Positions 25,785 through 33,477 of a stretch of DNA of 52,492 bases are shown one piece after another. Source of the stretch: an uncultured Clostridia bacterium (lineage in GTDB: Bacteria; Bacillota; Clostridia; Oscillospirales; Acutalibacteraceae). Numbering within the stretch: the first letter of the stretch is position 1; every line of letters starts with the position of its first letter. The translations under genes and the position numbers were made by a program. The notes beneath the pieces are model-generated. The model was given only the letters and a program-made list of their open reading frames with translations, was not told where the DNA came from and searched no databases. The stretch lies in the NCBI GenBank assembly GCA_944380775.1, contig CALWIP010000036.1, positions 1 to 52,492 of the forward strand, read 5' to 3'.

Positions 25785-26975
25785 ATGGCAACTGCTCTGC
25801 TTCTCGTCATTTTTCTCGATTTCATCGGCCTCGGCGTGCCGGACTCCCTGTTCGGCGCGGCCTGGCCGGCCATTTACCAAGAATTCGGCCTGCCGGTTTC
25901 CTACGCCAGCTGCGTCACCATCCTAGTGTCTTGCGGCTCGATCCTCTCGAGCCTGCTCAGCGCACGGCTAATTGCGCGCTTCGGTACCGCCCGCCTCACC
26001 ATGGCCAGTACCGCTTTGACGGCGCTGGCGCTGCTCGGCTTCTCGTTTGCGGGCGGCCTGCCGTGGCTCTGCCTGCTGGCGGCGCCGTTGGGCCTCGGCG
26101 GCGGCGCGGTGGACGCCGCGCTGAACAATTACGTCGCCCTGCACTACCGCGCGGCGCACATGAATTTTCTCCACTGCTTTTACGGCATCGGCGTCTCGGT
26201 CAGCCCGTACCTGATGTCCGTTGCGCTGGGCGGCCCCGGCGGCTGGCGCGGCGGCTACCGGATGGCGTTTTTCCTGCAAGCGGGGATTGCGGCGGTAACG
26301 GTCCTCTCCCTGCCGCTTTGGAAACGCCACCGGGAAGAAAGCCGGTCCACGCAACCGCAGGAGGAGAAAACGCCGGAATCCCCCGGTCTCCGCCGCTTGG
26401 CGCGCATGCCGGCCGTGCGCGCCGTTTGGGCCGTGTTTTTCTTCTCCTGTGCGCTGGAGATGACCTGCGGCAGTTGGGGCAGCACCTTCCTTGTCGAGGC
26501 AAAGGGTCTTCCCGCGAAAGATGCTGCCGGCTTAGTGACCTTTTATTACGCCGGCATTGCGCTCGGGCGTTTTCTCTCCGGCGTGCTCGCCTCCCGCCTC
26601 TCCAGCTGGAAACTGATCCGCCTGGGGATGTGCGTGGTTTGCTGCGCGGCCGTGCTGCTCCTTCTCCCGCTCCCCGCGTTTGCTGCGGCGCTCGGGCTGT
26701 TCCTCGTGGGGCTCGGCAACGGGCCGGTTTACCCCAACTTGGTGCACCTCACGCCGCAGAATTTCGGCCGGGACCTTTCGCAGGCCGTCATGGGGTCTCA
26801 GATGGCGGTGTCGTGCATTGGATCCATGCTGGTGCCGGCGTCCTTTGGGTTGTTGGGGCAGGCGTTCGGCATGGAACTCTTCCCGTTTGCCGCCGCCGCG
26901 CTGTTCCTCGCGATGGCCGTTTCGTTCGTGCTGCTGCAAAAGCGCATCCAGGCGGGGACTTCGCCGCGGCCCTGA
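25785..26975 (+). CDS. major facilitator superfamily transporter
   Basis: An integral membrane protein of about 396 residues with twelve hydrophobic segments split by a cytoplasmic loop near residues 175-205 (RHREESRSTQPQEEKTPES). The first segment has LDFIGLGVPDSLFGAAWPAI, which is typical of the FucP/YbjJ-like MFS branch of sugar or unknown-substrate permeases. The substrate cannot be read from the sequence. The ATG at 25785 has AAAGGA 5 bases upstream; an in-frame TTG at 25770 is the alternative. It is the last gene of mtaB-fabV-maf and is followed by a strong terminator. Confidence 0.88.
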   Translation: MATALLLVIFLDFIGLGVPDSLFGAAWPAIYQEFGLPVSYASCVTILVSCGSILSSLLSARLIARFGTARLTMASTALTALALLGFSFAGGLPWLCLLAAPLGLGGGAVDAALNNYVALHYRAAHMNFLHCFYGIGVSVSPYLMSVALGGPGGWRGGYRMAFFLQAGIAAVTVLSLPLWKRHREESRSTQPQEEKTPESPGLRRLARMPAVRAVWAVFFFSCALEMTCGSWGSTFLVEAKGLPAKDAAGLVTFYYAGIALGRFLSGVLASRLSSWKLIRLGMCVVCCAAVLLLLPLPAFAAALGLFLVGLGNGPVYPNLVHLTPQNFGRDLSQAVMGSQMAVSCIGSMLVPASFGLLGQAFGMELFPFAAAALFLAMAVSFVLLQKRIQAGTSPRP

Positions 26976-26995
26976 CCGCGCGTTCCCCAACAGCA

Positions 26996-27031
26996 AACCT
27001 CCCGCGCCGTGACGGACGCGGGAGGTTTTTT
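26996..27031 (+). terminator. terminator after the MFS gene
   Basis: AACCTCCCGCG (26996-27006) pairs perfectly with its complement at 27017-27027, followed by a T run to 27031. Confidence 0.92.
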
Positions 27032-27062
27032 CGCTGGAATTTCCCGCGCCGCTGCGGGGCAT

Positions 27063-27085
27063 AAAAAAACCACGCCTGCGCGTGG
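27063..27085 (-). terminator. terminator ending the candidate RNA / pot operon
   Basis: On the minus strand CCACGC-GCAG-GCGTGG is followed by seven T. It is about 240 bases past the potD stop, with no closer terminator, so it may end the pot transcript as well as the candidate RNA. Confidence 0.85.
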
Positions 27086-27210
27086 GGTTCGTCTGTTCCC
27101 TCTGCCGGGCGTTCACGCCGCCCGGCAGAAGAACAGTGATATGGGATGCCGGCCTATTGGCCCGAAGCAATCGCTTGCGTAAACCGTGAAAATCTTTCTG
27201 GCGAAAGACG
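27063..27210 (-). ncRNA. candidate structured small RNA (identity unknown)
   Basis: This gene-free stretch holds a series of stems on the minus strand ending in an intrinsic terminator. In order from the 5' side: TCTTTC/GAAAGA (27193-27208), a GCAA/TTGC hairpin (27067+ region, 27167-27178), GGCC/GGCC (27151-27162), a 16-bp hairpin made of two parts (arms 27093-27111 and 27119-27136 with an internal loop), and the terminator stem at 27070-27085. The 5' end is not fixed; a TATTCT on the minus strand near 27252-27257 might be a -10 but has no good -35. It could be a 6S-like RNA, or the processed 3' end of the pot transcript; I do not recognise a known family. Confidence 0.45.
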
Positions 27211-27323
27211 CGTGCTTCCTCGATTCACCTCTTTCCTTTTCCTGTTGAAAATAGAATACCAGGGAAATGTGAGGAAAATTTGCCGCAACTTTGAACGGTT
27301 CGCAAACAATTCCGCACGGGCGT

Positions 27324-28529
27324 TCAGCCGGCCTCGCGCTTCGCCTTGCGGCGCTTGTAGAGGACCGCCGCGATGTAGAGCGCCAAAAACAGCGCAAGGA
27401 TCGCAATGAGCGTTGCGGTCTCTCCTGGGCCGCCCATCTTGACCTCCGCCCAAAGTTCGTCGAGCAAAAGGCTGGTTTCCTCCGGCAGGTTGATGAAGAT
27501 CTCTGCGTTTTCCAGCACTTCCTGCGGCGGGTAATAGATCGGGTTGTTCACAACCTCTTCGTCCAGCAGCGCCTTGGCGGCGCTTTCCGGCGTAGAATAA
27601 CCGATGTAATCCACATTAGCGGCGGCGATCTCCGGGTCGCAGAGGAAATTGATGTAGGCCTCGGCCTCCTCCTTGTGCTGCGCGCCCTTGGGGATGCAGA
27701 TGGCGTCGACAAAGAAGTTCGTGCCTTCCTCCGTCGGGATGGCAAACCCGATGTTGGGGTTTTCTTCCACCAAAATCGCCGCGTCGCCCGCGTAATACGG
27801 TCCCAGCCACGCTTCTCCGCTCGCCATTTTGTCGAAGATCTGGTCCATGACATACGCCTGTACCAGCGGCTTCTGCTGCTTCAGCAGCATGGCGGCTTCC
27901 TGCCATTCGCTCTCTTCTGTGCTGTTAAAGGAAAATCCCAGCAGCTTTTGCGCGATGCCGAAGGTGTCGCGCGGGTTGTCAAACATCAAAATTTTCCCCG
28001 CGTACTGTTCGTCCCAGAGGATCTCCCAGCTGTCGACCTCTTCGGTCACATAATTTTTGTTATAAAAAATCCCGACGACGCCCCAGGTGTACGGCACAGA
28101 ATATTCGTTCTGCGGGTCATAGACCGGGTTGCGGTACGCTTCGTCGATATACTGGAAATTGGGGATATTGTCAAAATTCAATTTTTCAAGCATCCCCTCG
28201 TCAATCAGCCGTGAGACCATGTAATCAGAGGGGATAATGATGTCGTAATTCGCGCCTCCGCTGACCAATTTGGAATACATGGATTCATTCGACTCAAATG
28301 TCGTGTAATTGACCTCGATGCCTGTGCGGCGGGTGAATTCAGCGTTCACATCGAGCGAGCCATCCACGCCGTTGGAGATGTACTCGCCCCAGTTGTACAC
28401 ATTGATCGTTACGCCGGTGAGCGGCGCGGCTTCTCCGCCGTCTTCCCCGCCCTGCGTTGCCACGGCAGGCGCGGCGAGAGGCGTCAGGAACAAAACCGCC
28501 AGGAGCAGGCCTAAAATCCTCTTTTTCAT
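27324..28529 (-). CDS. potD: spermidine/putrescine-binding protein with C-terminal membrane anchor
   Basis: The substrate-binding part of the polyamine ABC importer, 401 residues. A signal peptide (1-27, MKKR then a hydrophobic core ending ...APAVA) has no lipobox cysteine. The mature part starts VTINVYNWGEYISNG and has SGGANYDIIIPSDYMV and VPYTWGVVGIFYN, typical for PotD. Unusually the C-terminus has a hydrophobic helix (about 370-391, ETATLIAILALFLALYIAAV) followed by KRRKAKR, so the protein seems to be held at the membrane by this helix and not by lipid. The ATG overlaps the potC stop by 4 bases, and GGAGGCTGCCGG precedes it. Confidence 0.92.
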   Translation of the reverse strand: MKKRILGLLLAVLFLTPLAAPAVATQGGEDGGEAAPLTGVTINVYNWGEYISNGVDGSLDVNAEFTRRTGIEVNYTTFESNESMYSKLVSGGANYDIIIPSDYMVSRLIDEGMLEKLNFDNIPNFQYIDEAYRNPVYDPQNEYSVPYTWGVVGIFYNKNYVTEEVDSWEILWDEQYAGKILMFDNPRDTFGIAQKLLGFSFNSTEESEWQEAAMLLKQQKPLVQAYVMDQIFDKMASGEAWLGPYYAGDAAILVEENPNIGFAIPTEEGTNFFVDAICIPKGAQHKEEAEAYINFLCDPEIAAANVDYIGYSTPESAAKALLDEEVVNNPIYYPPQEVLENAEIFINLPEETSLLLDELWAEVKMGGPGETATLIAILALFLALYIAAVLYKRRKAKREAG

Positions 28530-29344
28530 CCGGCAGCCTCCTCCCTGCGCGCCTTTTGTTCCCGCTTGTCGCGCGCCTGCCGCAGGTTGACCACCAGCAG
28601 CAGGATTAGCACCGCGCCGAACAGGAGCGTTGAGAGCGCGTTGATCTCCGGGCTGACGCGCTTGCGCGTCATGGAATAGATATAGATCGGCAGCGTCTGC
28701 GTCGTGCCGCTGGTGAAATAGCTGATGACAAAATCGTCGATGGAAAGCGTGAACGCCATGATCATACCGGTGACGACGCCGGGCATGATCTCCGGCAGCA
28801 CCACTTTGAAAAAAGACGGCACCGGCGGGCAGCCGAGGTCCTGCGCCGCCTCGTACAAATGCCCGTCCATCTGCCGCAGCTTGGGCAGCACGGACAAAAT
28901 GACATACGGCAGGCAAAACGTCGTGTGCGCCAGGATCATCGAACCCATGCCAAGCGAAAGGCCTCCCAGCGCCCGCGCGCCAAAGACGAACAGAAGCATC
29001 ATGGAGACGCCGGTGACGATCTCCGGGTTGACCATAGGGAAATTGGTGATATTCATCATCAGGCGGCGCGGCAGGCGCTTCATCCCGTTGATGCCGATGG
29101 CGGCCGACGTGCCGAGCACCGTAGAAAGCAGCGCGGAAACGACCGCGATGAGCAGCGTATTCCGCAGCGCATCGAGGATCATGCGGTCCTGGAACAGGCG
29201 CTCATACCAGCGCAGCGAAAAGCCGGACCAAACGGAGCGGCTCATGGTGTCGGTATCATTAAAAGAAAAAACGATCAGAACCAAAATGGGCGCATACAAA
29301 AAGAGGAACACCAGGCCCATATAGATTTTGGAAAGGATTTTCAC
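28526..29344 (-). CDS. potC: spermidine/putrescine ABC permease PotC
   Basis: A 272-residue permease with six membrane segments. The ABC-contacting EAA loop is in YEAAQDLGCPPVPSFFKVVLPEIMPGV near residues 160-187. The first segment (KIYMGLVFLFLYAPILVLIVFSFN) is characteristic of PotC. The GTG start overlaps the potB stop (GTGA) and the stop overlaps potD (ATGA). Confidence 0.94.
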   Translation of the reverse strand: MKILSKIYMGLVFLFLYAPILVLIVFSFNDTDTMSRSVWSGFSLRWYERLFQDRMILDALRNTLLIAVVSALLSTVLGTSAAIGINGMKRLPRRLMMNITNFPMVNPEIVTGVSMMLLFVFGARALGGLSLGMGSMILAHTTFCLPYVILSVLPKLRQMDGHLYEAAQDLGCPPVPSFFKVVLPEIMPGVVTGMIMAFTLSIDDFVISYFTSGTTQTLPIYIYSMTRKRVSPEINALSTLLFGAVLILLLVVNLRQARDKREQKARREEAAG

Positions 29345-30159
29345 AGTGGGATCCCGCCTCCTTTGCTTTCCCCGTCGTCAAACTGGTTCATAATGCCCAT
29401 ACAAATCAGGATCAGCACCATCAGCACCAACGAAATGGCGGAACCGAGGTTCGGATTATACGAGCTGCCGAGAAACTGCATGTCGATCAAGTCGCCAATC
29501 ATCAAATTCGCCCCGCCGCCCAGCATTTTCGAGATAATAAACGTACTCACCGCCGGGACGAACACCATCGTGATGCCGGAGATCACGCCGGGCATGCTCA
29601 TGGGCAGGACCACCCGCCAGAAGACGCGCGCCTGGCTGGCGCCAAGGTCTTGCGCCGCTTCAATAACGCTGGGATCCATTTTTGCCAGCACGGAATACAG
29701 CGGGAAGATCATGTACGGCACATAGTTGTACACCATCCCGACGACGACCGCGCCCTGCGTATTGATCATATGAACGCGGCCCAGGCCAAGCGCTTCCAGC
29801 AGGTTATTGATGAGGCCGCTATCCTCCAGCAGCGTCATCCACGCGTAGGTGCGCAGAAGAAAGTTCATCCACATGGGTAAAATGACCAGGAGGATCAACA
29901 CGCTCTGCCAGCAGGCGCGGGTGCGGGCAATGATATAGGCTACCGGATAACCGATGAGCAGCGAGACGGCCGTCGCGACCGCGCCAAGCCAGATGGAGCG
30001 CACAAAAACGTTGGAATACCGCCCGACCGTAGCGATGTTCTGCAAGGTGAACGCGCCCTCCTGTGTGGTAAAGGCAAAATAAAGGACCAACAGCATTGGC
30101 ACGATGATGAAAATCACCATCCAGATGCCGTAGGGAACCGCAGCTCTTTTTGCTTTCAT
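29341..30159 (-). CDS. potB: spermidine/putrescine ABC permease PotB
   Basis: A 272-residue permease with six membrane segments and the EAA loop EAAQDLGASQARVFWRVVLPMSMPGV. The N-terminal RAAVPYGIWMVIFIIVPMLLVLYFAF is typical of PotB. With PotC it forms the channel of the importer. Start and stop overlap the neighbours by 4 bases each. Confidence 0.94.
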   Translation of the reverse strand: MKAKRAAVPYGIWMVIFIIVPMLLVLYFAFTTQEGAFTLQNIATVGRYSNVFVRSIWLGAVATAVSLLIGYPVAYIIARTRACWQSVLILLVILPMWMNFLLRTYAWMTLLEDSGLINNLLEALGLGRVHMINTQGAVVVGMVYNYVPYMIFPLYSVLAKMDPSVIEAAQDLGASQARVFWRVVLPMSMPGVISGITMVFVPAVSTFIISKMLGGGANLMIGDLIDMQFLGSSYNPNLGSAISLVLMVLILICMGIMNQFDDGESKGGGIPL

Positions 30160-31280
30160 TGGCCTTTCCCCTCCGGGCTGTTCAAAAGCCCCTCCATTTC
30201 GTCGCTGAACGAGCTGTAATCGCCGAACATGCCGGAATATTCCGACTTTTTCATCACATGAATGTCATCCGGCCCAATTTCCAGGCCAATCTCTTGCCCG
30301 ACCGCCTGGTAGCGGGTCGACTGGATCATCCATTTGAACCCATGAACATCGACAATGATCTCATAGTGGACGCCTTTGAACGTGACCGAAACCACCGTGC
30401 CGGAAAGTTCCGCCTGCTGCGGCGGGACGGCCTCGATATCCTCCGGCCGGATGACGATATCCACCGGCTCCATCGGCGCAAAGCCCTTGTCCAGGCAGCG
30501 GAAGCGCTTGCCCGCAAACTCTGCAAGGTAATCCCCGGCCATCACGCCGTCCAGGATGTTCGACTCCCCAATGAAATCGGCCACAAAGGCGTTTTTCGGT
30601 TCGTTGTAAATGTCCTGCGGCGAACCGATCTGCTGGATGCGCCCCTTGTCCATGACGACGACCGTGTCCGACATGGAAAGCGCCTCTTCCTGGTCGTGGG
30701 TGACAAAGACAAACGTGATGCCCGTCTGCTTTTGGATCTTTTTCAGCTCCACCTGCATGTCTTTTCGGAGCTTGAGGTCCAGCGCGCCGAGCGGCTCGTC
30801 CAGCAGCAGCACCTTCGGCCCGTTGGCCAGCGCGCGGGCGATGGCCACCCGCTGCTGCTGCCCGCCAGAAAGCTGGTTGACGTTGCGCCGGGCAAACCCG
30901 GTCAGGTTCACCATTTCCAACATCCGGCGCACCGTCGCCTGGATCTCCGCCTCTTTTTTCCGGTGGACGCGCATGCCGAACGCCACGTTTTCAAAGACGT
31001 TCAGATGCGGGAACAGCGCATATTTTTGGAAAATCGTGTTGACCTCCCGCTTGTACGGGGGCACTGCCGTGATTTTTTTTCCATTAAAAAAGACGTCCCC
31101 CTGGTCCGGCTTGACAAAGCCGCCGATGATCCGAAGGGTCGTCGTTTTCCCGCAGCCGGATGGGCCGAGCAGGGTGACGAACTCCCCCTCCCCAATCTGC
31201 AGGTTAAAGTCCTTCAGAACCGGCTCCCCGTCAAAAGATACCGCAATGTTCTGCAAGGAAATGATCTCATTTTGTCCCAT
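30156..31280 (-). CDS. potA: spermidine/putrescine ABC transporter ATPase PotA
   Basis: The ATP-hydrolysing subunit, 374 residues. Walker A is GPSGCGKTT near 39-47, the Q loop follows IFQKYALFPHLNVFENVAFG, the signature is LSGGQQQRVAIARALA, and Walker B is VLLLDEPLGALD. A C-terminal TOBE-type regulatory domain begins near residue 290 (IVIRPEDIEA). I start at the ATG 31280 (MGQNEIISLQ), as the longer frame upstream is GC-rich and lacks a ribosome binding site. It is the first gene of potABCD. Confidence 0.94.
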   Translation of the reverse strand: MGQNEIISLQNIAVSFDGEPVLKDFNLQIGEGEFVTLLGPSGCGKTTTLRIIGGFVKPDQGDVFFNGKKITAVPPYKREVNTIFQKYALFPHLNVFENVAFGMRVHRKKEAEIQATVRRMLEMVNLTGFARRNVNQLSGGQQQRVAIARALANGPKVLLLDEPLGALDLKLRKDMQVELKKIQKQTGITFVFVTHDQEEALSMSDTVVVMDKGRIQQIGSPQDIYNEPKNAFVADFIGESNILDGVMAGDYLAEFAGKRFRCLDKGFAPMEPVDIVIRPEDIEAVPPQQAELSGTVVSVTFKGVHYEIIVDVHGFKWMIQSTRYQAVGQEIGLEIGPDDIHVMKKSEYSGMFGDYSSFSDEMEGLLNSPEGKGQ

Positions 31281-31339
31281 CGCCTTCCATTCTCCCCTCC
31301 CGCAAAATTCGCGCCGCGCGCGACAAAAAATCAATTTTT

Positions 31340-31368
31340 ATGATAGAAAAAACAGCCGCTTTTGTCAA
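31340..31368 (-). promoter_or_regulatory. SigA-type promoter of potABCD
   Basis: A perfect TTGACA (31363-31368) and TATCAT (31340-31345) on the minus strand are 17 bases apart. The leader to potA is about 55 bases and AT-rich at its start. Confidence 0.88.
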
Positions 31369-31423
31369 GCATTTGCGGCAAATTTTAATCTTCCTCCGGT
31401 TTACGAGGGCGGGCCGGCGCAAA

Positions 31424-31459
31424 AGAAAAACGCGCCGCCGGAATACTTCCTGCGGCGCG
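31424..31459 (-). terminator. terminator after the NlpC/P60-type gene
   Basis: CGCGCCGC (minus strand) pairs across 31431-31438 and 31452-31459 and is followed by TTTTTCTTTT (31421-31430). It lies just upstream of the pot promoter and isolates it. Confidence 0.85.
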
Positions 31460-31479
31460 CGCCTGTTTCCTGAATCTTG

Positions 31480-32421
31480 TTATCCTGCGGTTTCCTGCAC
31501 CGGGCAGCCAAGCTGCAGAACGGCCGAGGCAATCTGCCCCGCGTCCAGCTGCGCAGCGCCCAACCCCTCTGTAGACAGTGCGGCAATCTCCGGGCGGAAT
31601 ATCGTTACAACGCGGTCATCCCCCTGGAATTTTGCGTCCAGCGCAGCCTGCTCCGCCGCAATTTCCTGCTCCAGCTTTGCCTGCGCCTCCGCTTCCGCGC
31701 GCAGGCGCTCTTCCTCCGCCGCTTTGGCCGCAGCCTGGGCGGCCAGCGCCTCCGGCGTGGGGGACTGCGCCGCGAGCGTCCCATCCGCCGCAAACGTGTA
31801 CACCACGTCGCCGATGGTCCGGGAATCCTTAATCACATATTCGCCGCCCTCGTAGTAGTAGGTCTTGCCGTCAAACTCATAAAACCCGCTCTCCGGATAT
31901 GTAATCTGCGGGAGCTTGAACCAAGTGGTCCACTTTTTGCGGGCGCGGTTAAACACCGGTTCATATTTGATGTCGTAACCATAGTCGCGGTTGTCCACCG
32001 CCATATCGTTGCCAACATAAACGCCCACATGGCCCGGCTGGTAGAGCAGCAGGCCGTGCGTGCGCGGAAGGGAGGAATAGTCGGAATAATCGATGGTACC
32101 GCTTTCGCTCGCGGAGTTCAGCATGGCGCTCGCACCGCCGCCCACTGCAATGGAGCCAGCCTTCGGGTTGTGCTCGGCGTCCGTCCACCAAAGGTAGGAC
32201 TTAATGAGGCCAGCGCAGTCTGTGACGCGCGTGCCGCCGCTGAATTGCCCGTAACTGCCGTAGCTGTATTTCCAGCCTTCCCGGTAAGCCATCATCACAT
32301 GGTCCGACAAGCCGACCCCGGTTTTTTCCGCCGCTGCAGAAGCCGGCGCCTGCCAGCCGCCCAGCAGTGCAGAACCCGCCGCGACAACCCCGAGCAAAAA
32401 CGCGCATACCCTACGATTCAT
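31480..32421 (-). CDS. secreted NlpC/P60-type cell-wall hydrolase-like protein
   Basis: A 313-residue exported protein. A signal peptide covers 1-31 (hydrophobic core, cleavage near PASAAAEK). The catalytic domain resembles NlpC/P60: the cysteine is in VTDCAGLIKSYLWW at Cys69, the histidine in QPGHVGVYVG at His131, and a polar third residue in the AVDNRDYG segment. Such enzymes cut the D-Glu-mDAP or related bond of peptidoglycan. A short insertion-type repeat with YEFDGKTYYYEGGEYV follows, then a long Ala/Glu-rich helix (about 220-262) that may form a coiled coil. The ATG at 32421 has GGGAGGAAG upstream. It is a single-gene unit under a WalR-like operator. Confidence 0.82.
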   Translation of the reverse strand: MNRRVCAFLLGVVAAGSALLGGWQAPASAAAEKTGVGLSDHVMMAYREGWKYSYGSYGQFSGGTRVTDCAGLIKSYLWWTDAEHNPKAGSIAVGGGASAMLNSASESGTIDYSDYSSLPRTHGLLLYQPGHVGVYVGNDMAVDNRDYGYDIKYEPVFNRARKKWTTWFKLPQITYPESGFYEFDGKTYYYEGGEYVIKDSRTIGDVVYTFAADGTLAAQSPTPEALAAQAAAKAAEEERLRAEAEAQAKLEQEIAAEQAALDAKFQGDDRVVTIFRPEIAALSTEGLGAAQLDAGQIASAVLQLGCPVQETAG

Positions 32422-32441
32422 CTTTGAACTTCCTCCCAAAT

Positions 32442-32478
32442 GGTACAATTTGTTTACAACCGTTACAAATTGGTTACA
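32442..32478 (-). promoter_or_regulatory. two WalR-like boxes (TGTWAH-N5-TGTWAH)
   Basis: On the minus strand TGTAAC-N5-TGTAAC (32462-32478) is a perfect match to the WalR/YycF box, and TGTAAA-N5-TGTACC (32442-32458) is a second, imperfect copy. The two boxes are 3 bases apart. WalR controls cell-wall hydrolase genes in Firmicutes, and the gene they precede is one. The first box abuts the -10, which would place WalR over the transcription start, suggesting repression. Confidence 0.65.
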
Positions 32479-32506
32479 TTTTATCACAGTATTGTTATTA
32501 TTTCAA
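32478..32506 (-). promoter_or_regulatory. SigA-type promoter of the NlpC/P60-type gene
   Basis: TTGAAA (32501-32506) and TAAAAT (32478-32483) on the minus strand are 17 bases apart. The untranslated leader contains the WalR-like boxes. Confidence 0.8.
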
Positions 32507-32596
32507 GAGGAAGTTCGATTTTTTTGCAAAATTCAGACGAAATGTTTCCCCTGCCCCCGGGCGCCACGCCGTAGGCCTTTCCGCCGCGCCCGCGAG

Positions 32597-33358
32597 TCAA
32601 CAAAATAACCCCTGCGCCTCTTTATAGATTTGCGTGGCGGCTTCTCCTGTGAGGGAGCCGCATTCTTCCATGCGGTTCAGAACCTGCCTGGTCCTCTGTA
32701 AAGCGAGTTCCGGGCTCGCGTCCGGCGAATAGGCGGACGGCGCGTTCGGCAAGCCCGCCAGCACCACGCACTGCGCGTCGCTTAACTCCGCCGGCTCTAC
32801 AGAAAAATACCCTTCCGCCGCATCATAAATTCCATAATACCCGCTGCCGAAATAGATGGTATTGACGTATAATTCGAAAATCTCCTTCTTGGGATACACC
32901 TTTTCCATCTCCCAGACAGCAAAGACCTCGGCGAATTTACGCTCCAGTGTTTTTTCTTGGGTAAAATAGAGGTTTTTCATCAGCTGCTGGGTGATGGTGC
33001 TCCCGCCTTCCGCAAACGAAAGCGTGCGCAGGTCGTTCCACAGAGCGCGGGCAATAGCCGCCGCATCTACGCCGTTATGCTGGAAAAAACGCTGATCTTC
33101 CGCCGCAAGGACGGCGTCAACGTACCGCTGCGGAAGCCCCTCCCACGGGGCAAACCCTTCTTGACCACGGATAGCGCCCACCTTGGACGCAACCGGGGTT
33201 TCCGCCACAGCGTCCTGATACATCCGGTAGCCGCAGCTGCCAAAGAAAACGGCGGCTGCCGCCGCCAGTGCCAGCAGGACGGCGCCGGCGGACACCGCGG
33301 CTTTCCCTAAAATGCGGAGAGCGCGCTTTGCGGTTCCTGTGTGTGGCAAATTCCTCAC
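32597..33358 (-). CDS. monofunctional peptidoglycan glycosyltransferase (GT51)
   Basis: A 253-residue membrane-anchored glycosyltransferase that polymerises lipid II. One membrane helix is at about 19-42; the GT51 motifs follow: AAEDQRFFQHNGVD (catalytic Glu87), GGSTITQQLMKNLYF, RKFAEVFAVWEMEK, and the IYFGSGYYGIYDAAEGYF segment. There is no transpeptidase domain. The start is a GTG at 33358 with a weak purine run, but it overlaps the stop of the 40-codon frame upstream (GTGA), which suggests coupled translation. No clean terminator follows; a GC-rich hairpin lies near 32540-32575. Confidence 0.9.
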   Translation of the reverse strand: MRNLPHTGTAKRALRILGKAAVSAGAVLLALAAAAAVFFGSCGYRMYQDAVAETPVASKVGAIRGQEGFAPWEGLPQRYVDAVLAAEDQRFFQHNGVDAAAIARALWNDLRTLSFAEGGSTITQQLMKNLYFTQEKTLERKFAEVFAVWEMEKVYPKKEIFELYVNTIYFGSGYYGIYDAAEGYFSVEPAELSDAQCVVLAGLPNAPSAYSPDASPELALQRTRQVLNRMEECGSLTGEAATQIYKEAQGLFC

Positions 33359-33477
33359 TTCCTTCTTTTCTTGCGGGCTGGTCCAAAGGCCGCCGCACCC
33401 GCGGCGGCAATGGCGGCCGCAACGGCCAGCGGCAGCCAAACCCCCGCCGCCATCTTGAAAAAGAAGCCGTTACGCAT
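33355..33477 (-). CDS. 40-codon membrane microprotein, or remnant of a Bce-type permease
   Basis: An ATG at 33477 with GGAGG 8 bases upstream opens a 40-codon frame. It overlaps the stop of the ATPase gene by 8 bases and the GTG of the GT51 gene by 4, so it fills its slot exactly. The protein begins MRNGFFFK, as permeases of BceB type often do (basic, then aromatic residues), then has an Ala-rich hydrophobic segment (about 9-32) and a basic tail GPARKKRRK. It may be the 5' stub of a deleted BceB-type gene, or a real one-helix protein. I cannot decide which. Confidence 0.6.
   Translation of the reverse strand: MRNGFFFKMAAGVWLPLAVAAAIAAAGAAAFGPARKKRRK

Noticed and set aside
27063-27260. A c-di-GMP, TPP or SAM-I riboswitch in the gap before the pot operon end
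   Set aside because: Core sequences of these classes were not found, and no gene lies downstream on the minus strand to be controlled.
30150-31343. A 397-codon plus-strand frame opposite potA
   Set aside because: The minus strand has every PotA motif and a consensus promoter; the plus frame has none.
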